From contig JAWLDT010000061.1 in assembly GCA_041686485.1 (NCBI GenBank), positions 1 to 15,987 of the forward strand: 15,987 nt of DNA, in the 5' to 3' direction. The position numbers and the translations under genes were made by a program. How positions within the stretch are numbered: position 1 is the first letter of the stretch; each line of letters opens with the position of its first letter. Source of the stretch: PUPG01 sp041686485. Lineage in GTDB: Bacteria; Bacteroidota; Bacteroidia; Bacteroidales; UBA7960. Below, piece after piece: positions 15,793 through 15,987 of the stretch. The notes under the pieces are model-generated. The model ran no database searches. It saw nothing but the letters and a program-made list of their open reading frames with translations, and was not told the origin of the DNA.

Positions 15793-15826
15793 TTTTTGAT
15801 TTTGTTCACGACTTGGAAATCAAAAA
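15793..15826. promoter_or_regulatory. 10-bp perfect inverted repeat upstream of the porin promoter
   Basis: TTTTTGATTT (15793-15802) and AAATCAAAAA (15817-15826) are exact reverse complements around a 14-base spacer. The arms contain TTGAT and ATCAA half-sites about two helical turns apart, which would suit a dimeric or tetrameric regulator. The spacing excludes a standard FNR/CRP box. It could also be an AT-rich terminator of a gene beyond the window. Confidence 0.45.
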
Positions 15827-15886
15827 GTGTTTACATATCCCGGGATGGGATGGTCTTTTTTCTGCATTTTACAATCATTCATTGGC

Positions 15887-15903
15887 AATTTTTGACAAAA
15901 TTT
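15887..15903. promoter_or_regulatory. 17-bp imperfect palindrome
   Basis: AATTTTTGACAAAATTT is symmetric about its central A with a single mismatched pair. It lies directly left of the structured element at 15908-15987. It may be an operator; AT-rich palindromes also arise by chance. Confidence 0.35.
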
Positions 15904-15907
15904 AGGG

Positions 15908-15987
15908 ACAGTGCAAGGGTTTAACTTTTGCATATTCTCTTGCCATCAGCTGAAGCAGATGGCAAAGGATATATCAGGCTGCACTGT
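15908..15987. ncRNA. Possible structured RNA or nested inverted-repeat element
   Basis: ACAGTGCA (15908-15915) is the exact reverse complement of TGCACTGT (15980-15987). Inside is a second hairpin: TTGCCATC (15940-15947) pairs perfectly with GATGGCAA (15958-15965), with an A-A mismatch and a further GC/GC pair closing a TGAA loop. Partial pairing between about 15932-15938 and 15967-15972 could extend the inner stem. The outer arm ends exactly at the window edge, so the element may be cut off. It does not resemble a tRNA. It may be a non-coding RNA, a leader of the next gene, or the end of a small mobile repeat. Confidence 0.35.

Noticed and set aside
1..15987. Mobile element, defence island or secretion system
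   Set aside because: All recognised genes are intact housekeeping, energy or transport genes; no integrase, transposase, toxin, nuclease or helicase gene was seen.

Overview
The window looks like a chromosomal stretch from an anaerobic or facultatively anaerobic Bacteroidota, probably a Bacteroidales/Marinilabiliales-type lineage. Three things support this. The TAnnTTTG promoter -7 element typical of this phylum occurs just upstream of six genes. IspG is the long form with a central insertion. The Rnf cluster has the order rseC-rnfB-C-D-G-E-A and a four-ferredoxin-motif RnfB. No rRNA, tRNA, CRISPR array, transposase or phage gene was recognised, and all genes appear intact.

Layout. Positions 1-35 hold a short 7-bp tandem repeat. 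From 58 to 6963 all genes are on the minus strand, in transcription order: an ENPP-like phosphodiesterase, ispG (isoprenoid synthesis), trkA and trkH (potassium uptake, stop and start overlapping by one base), and a family-2 glycosyltransferase. A divergent promoter region (about 6963-7095) separates this block from the plus-strand rseC and the complete Rnf complex (rnfB, C, D, G, E, A; 7782-12882). A 152-bp convergent gap with a heptamer repeat follows. Two minus-strand genes come next: a dihydropyrimidinase and, upstream of it, an alginate-export-type outer-membrane beta-barrel protein. The last 287 bp (15701-15987) have no gene but hold the porin promoter and several inverted repeats, one of which runs to the last base of the window.

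How the genes work together. Rnf couples electron transfer between reduced ferredoxin and NAD+ to Na+ or H+ translocation. RseC is its usual partner in gene order. Residues for the covalent flavins (RnfD Thr160, RnfG Thr168) and for the intramembrane iron-sulfur site (RnfA Cys25/Cys113, RnfE Cys25/Cys108) are all present, so the complex looks functional. TrkA/TrkH would take up K+ using the ion gradient. The phosphodiesterase is exported to the periplasm or surface. The porin and dihydropyrimidinase, 37 bp apart, may form a small nutrient-acquisition pair, but that is inference.

Most of the window is ordinary housekeeping and energy metabolism. No strong case for a new multi-gene system was found. 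The points most worth a second look are a predicted separate promoter with a hairpin at the start of the rnfB transcript, the structured element at the right edge, non-ATG starts in rnfB, rnfC and trkH, an extra cysteine in RnfB, and a degenerate first nucleotide-binding motif in TrkA.
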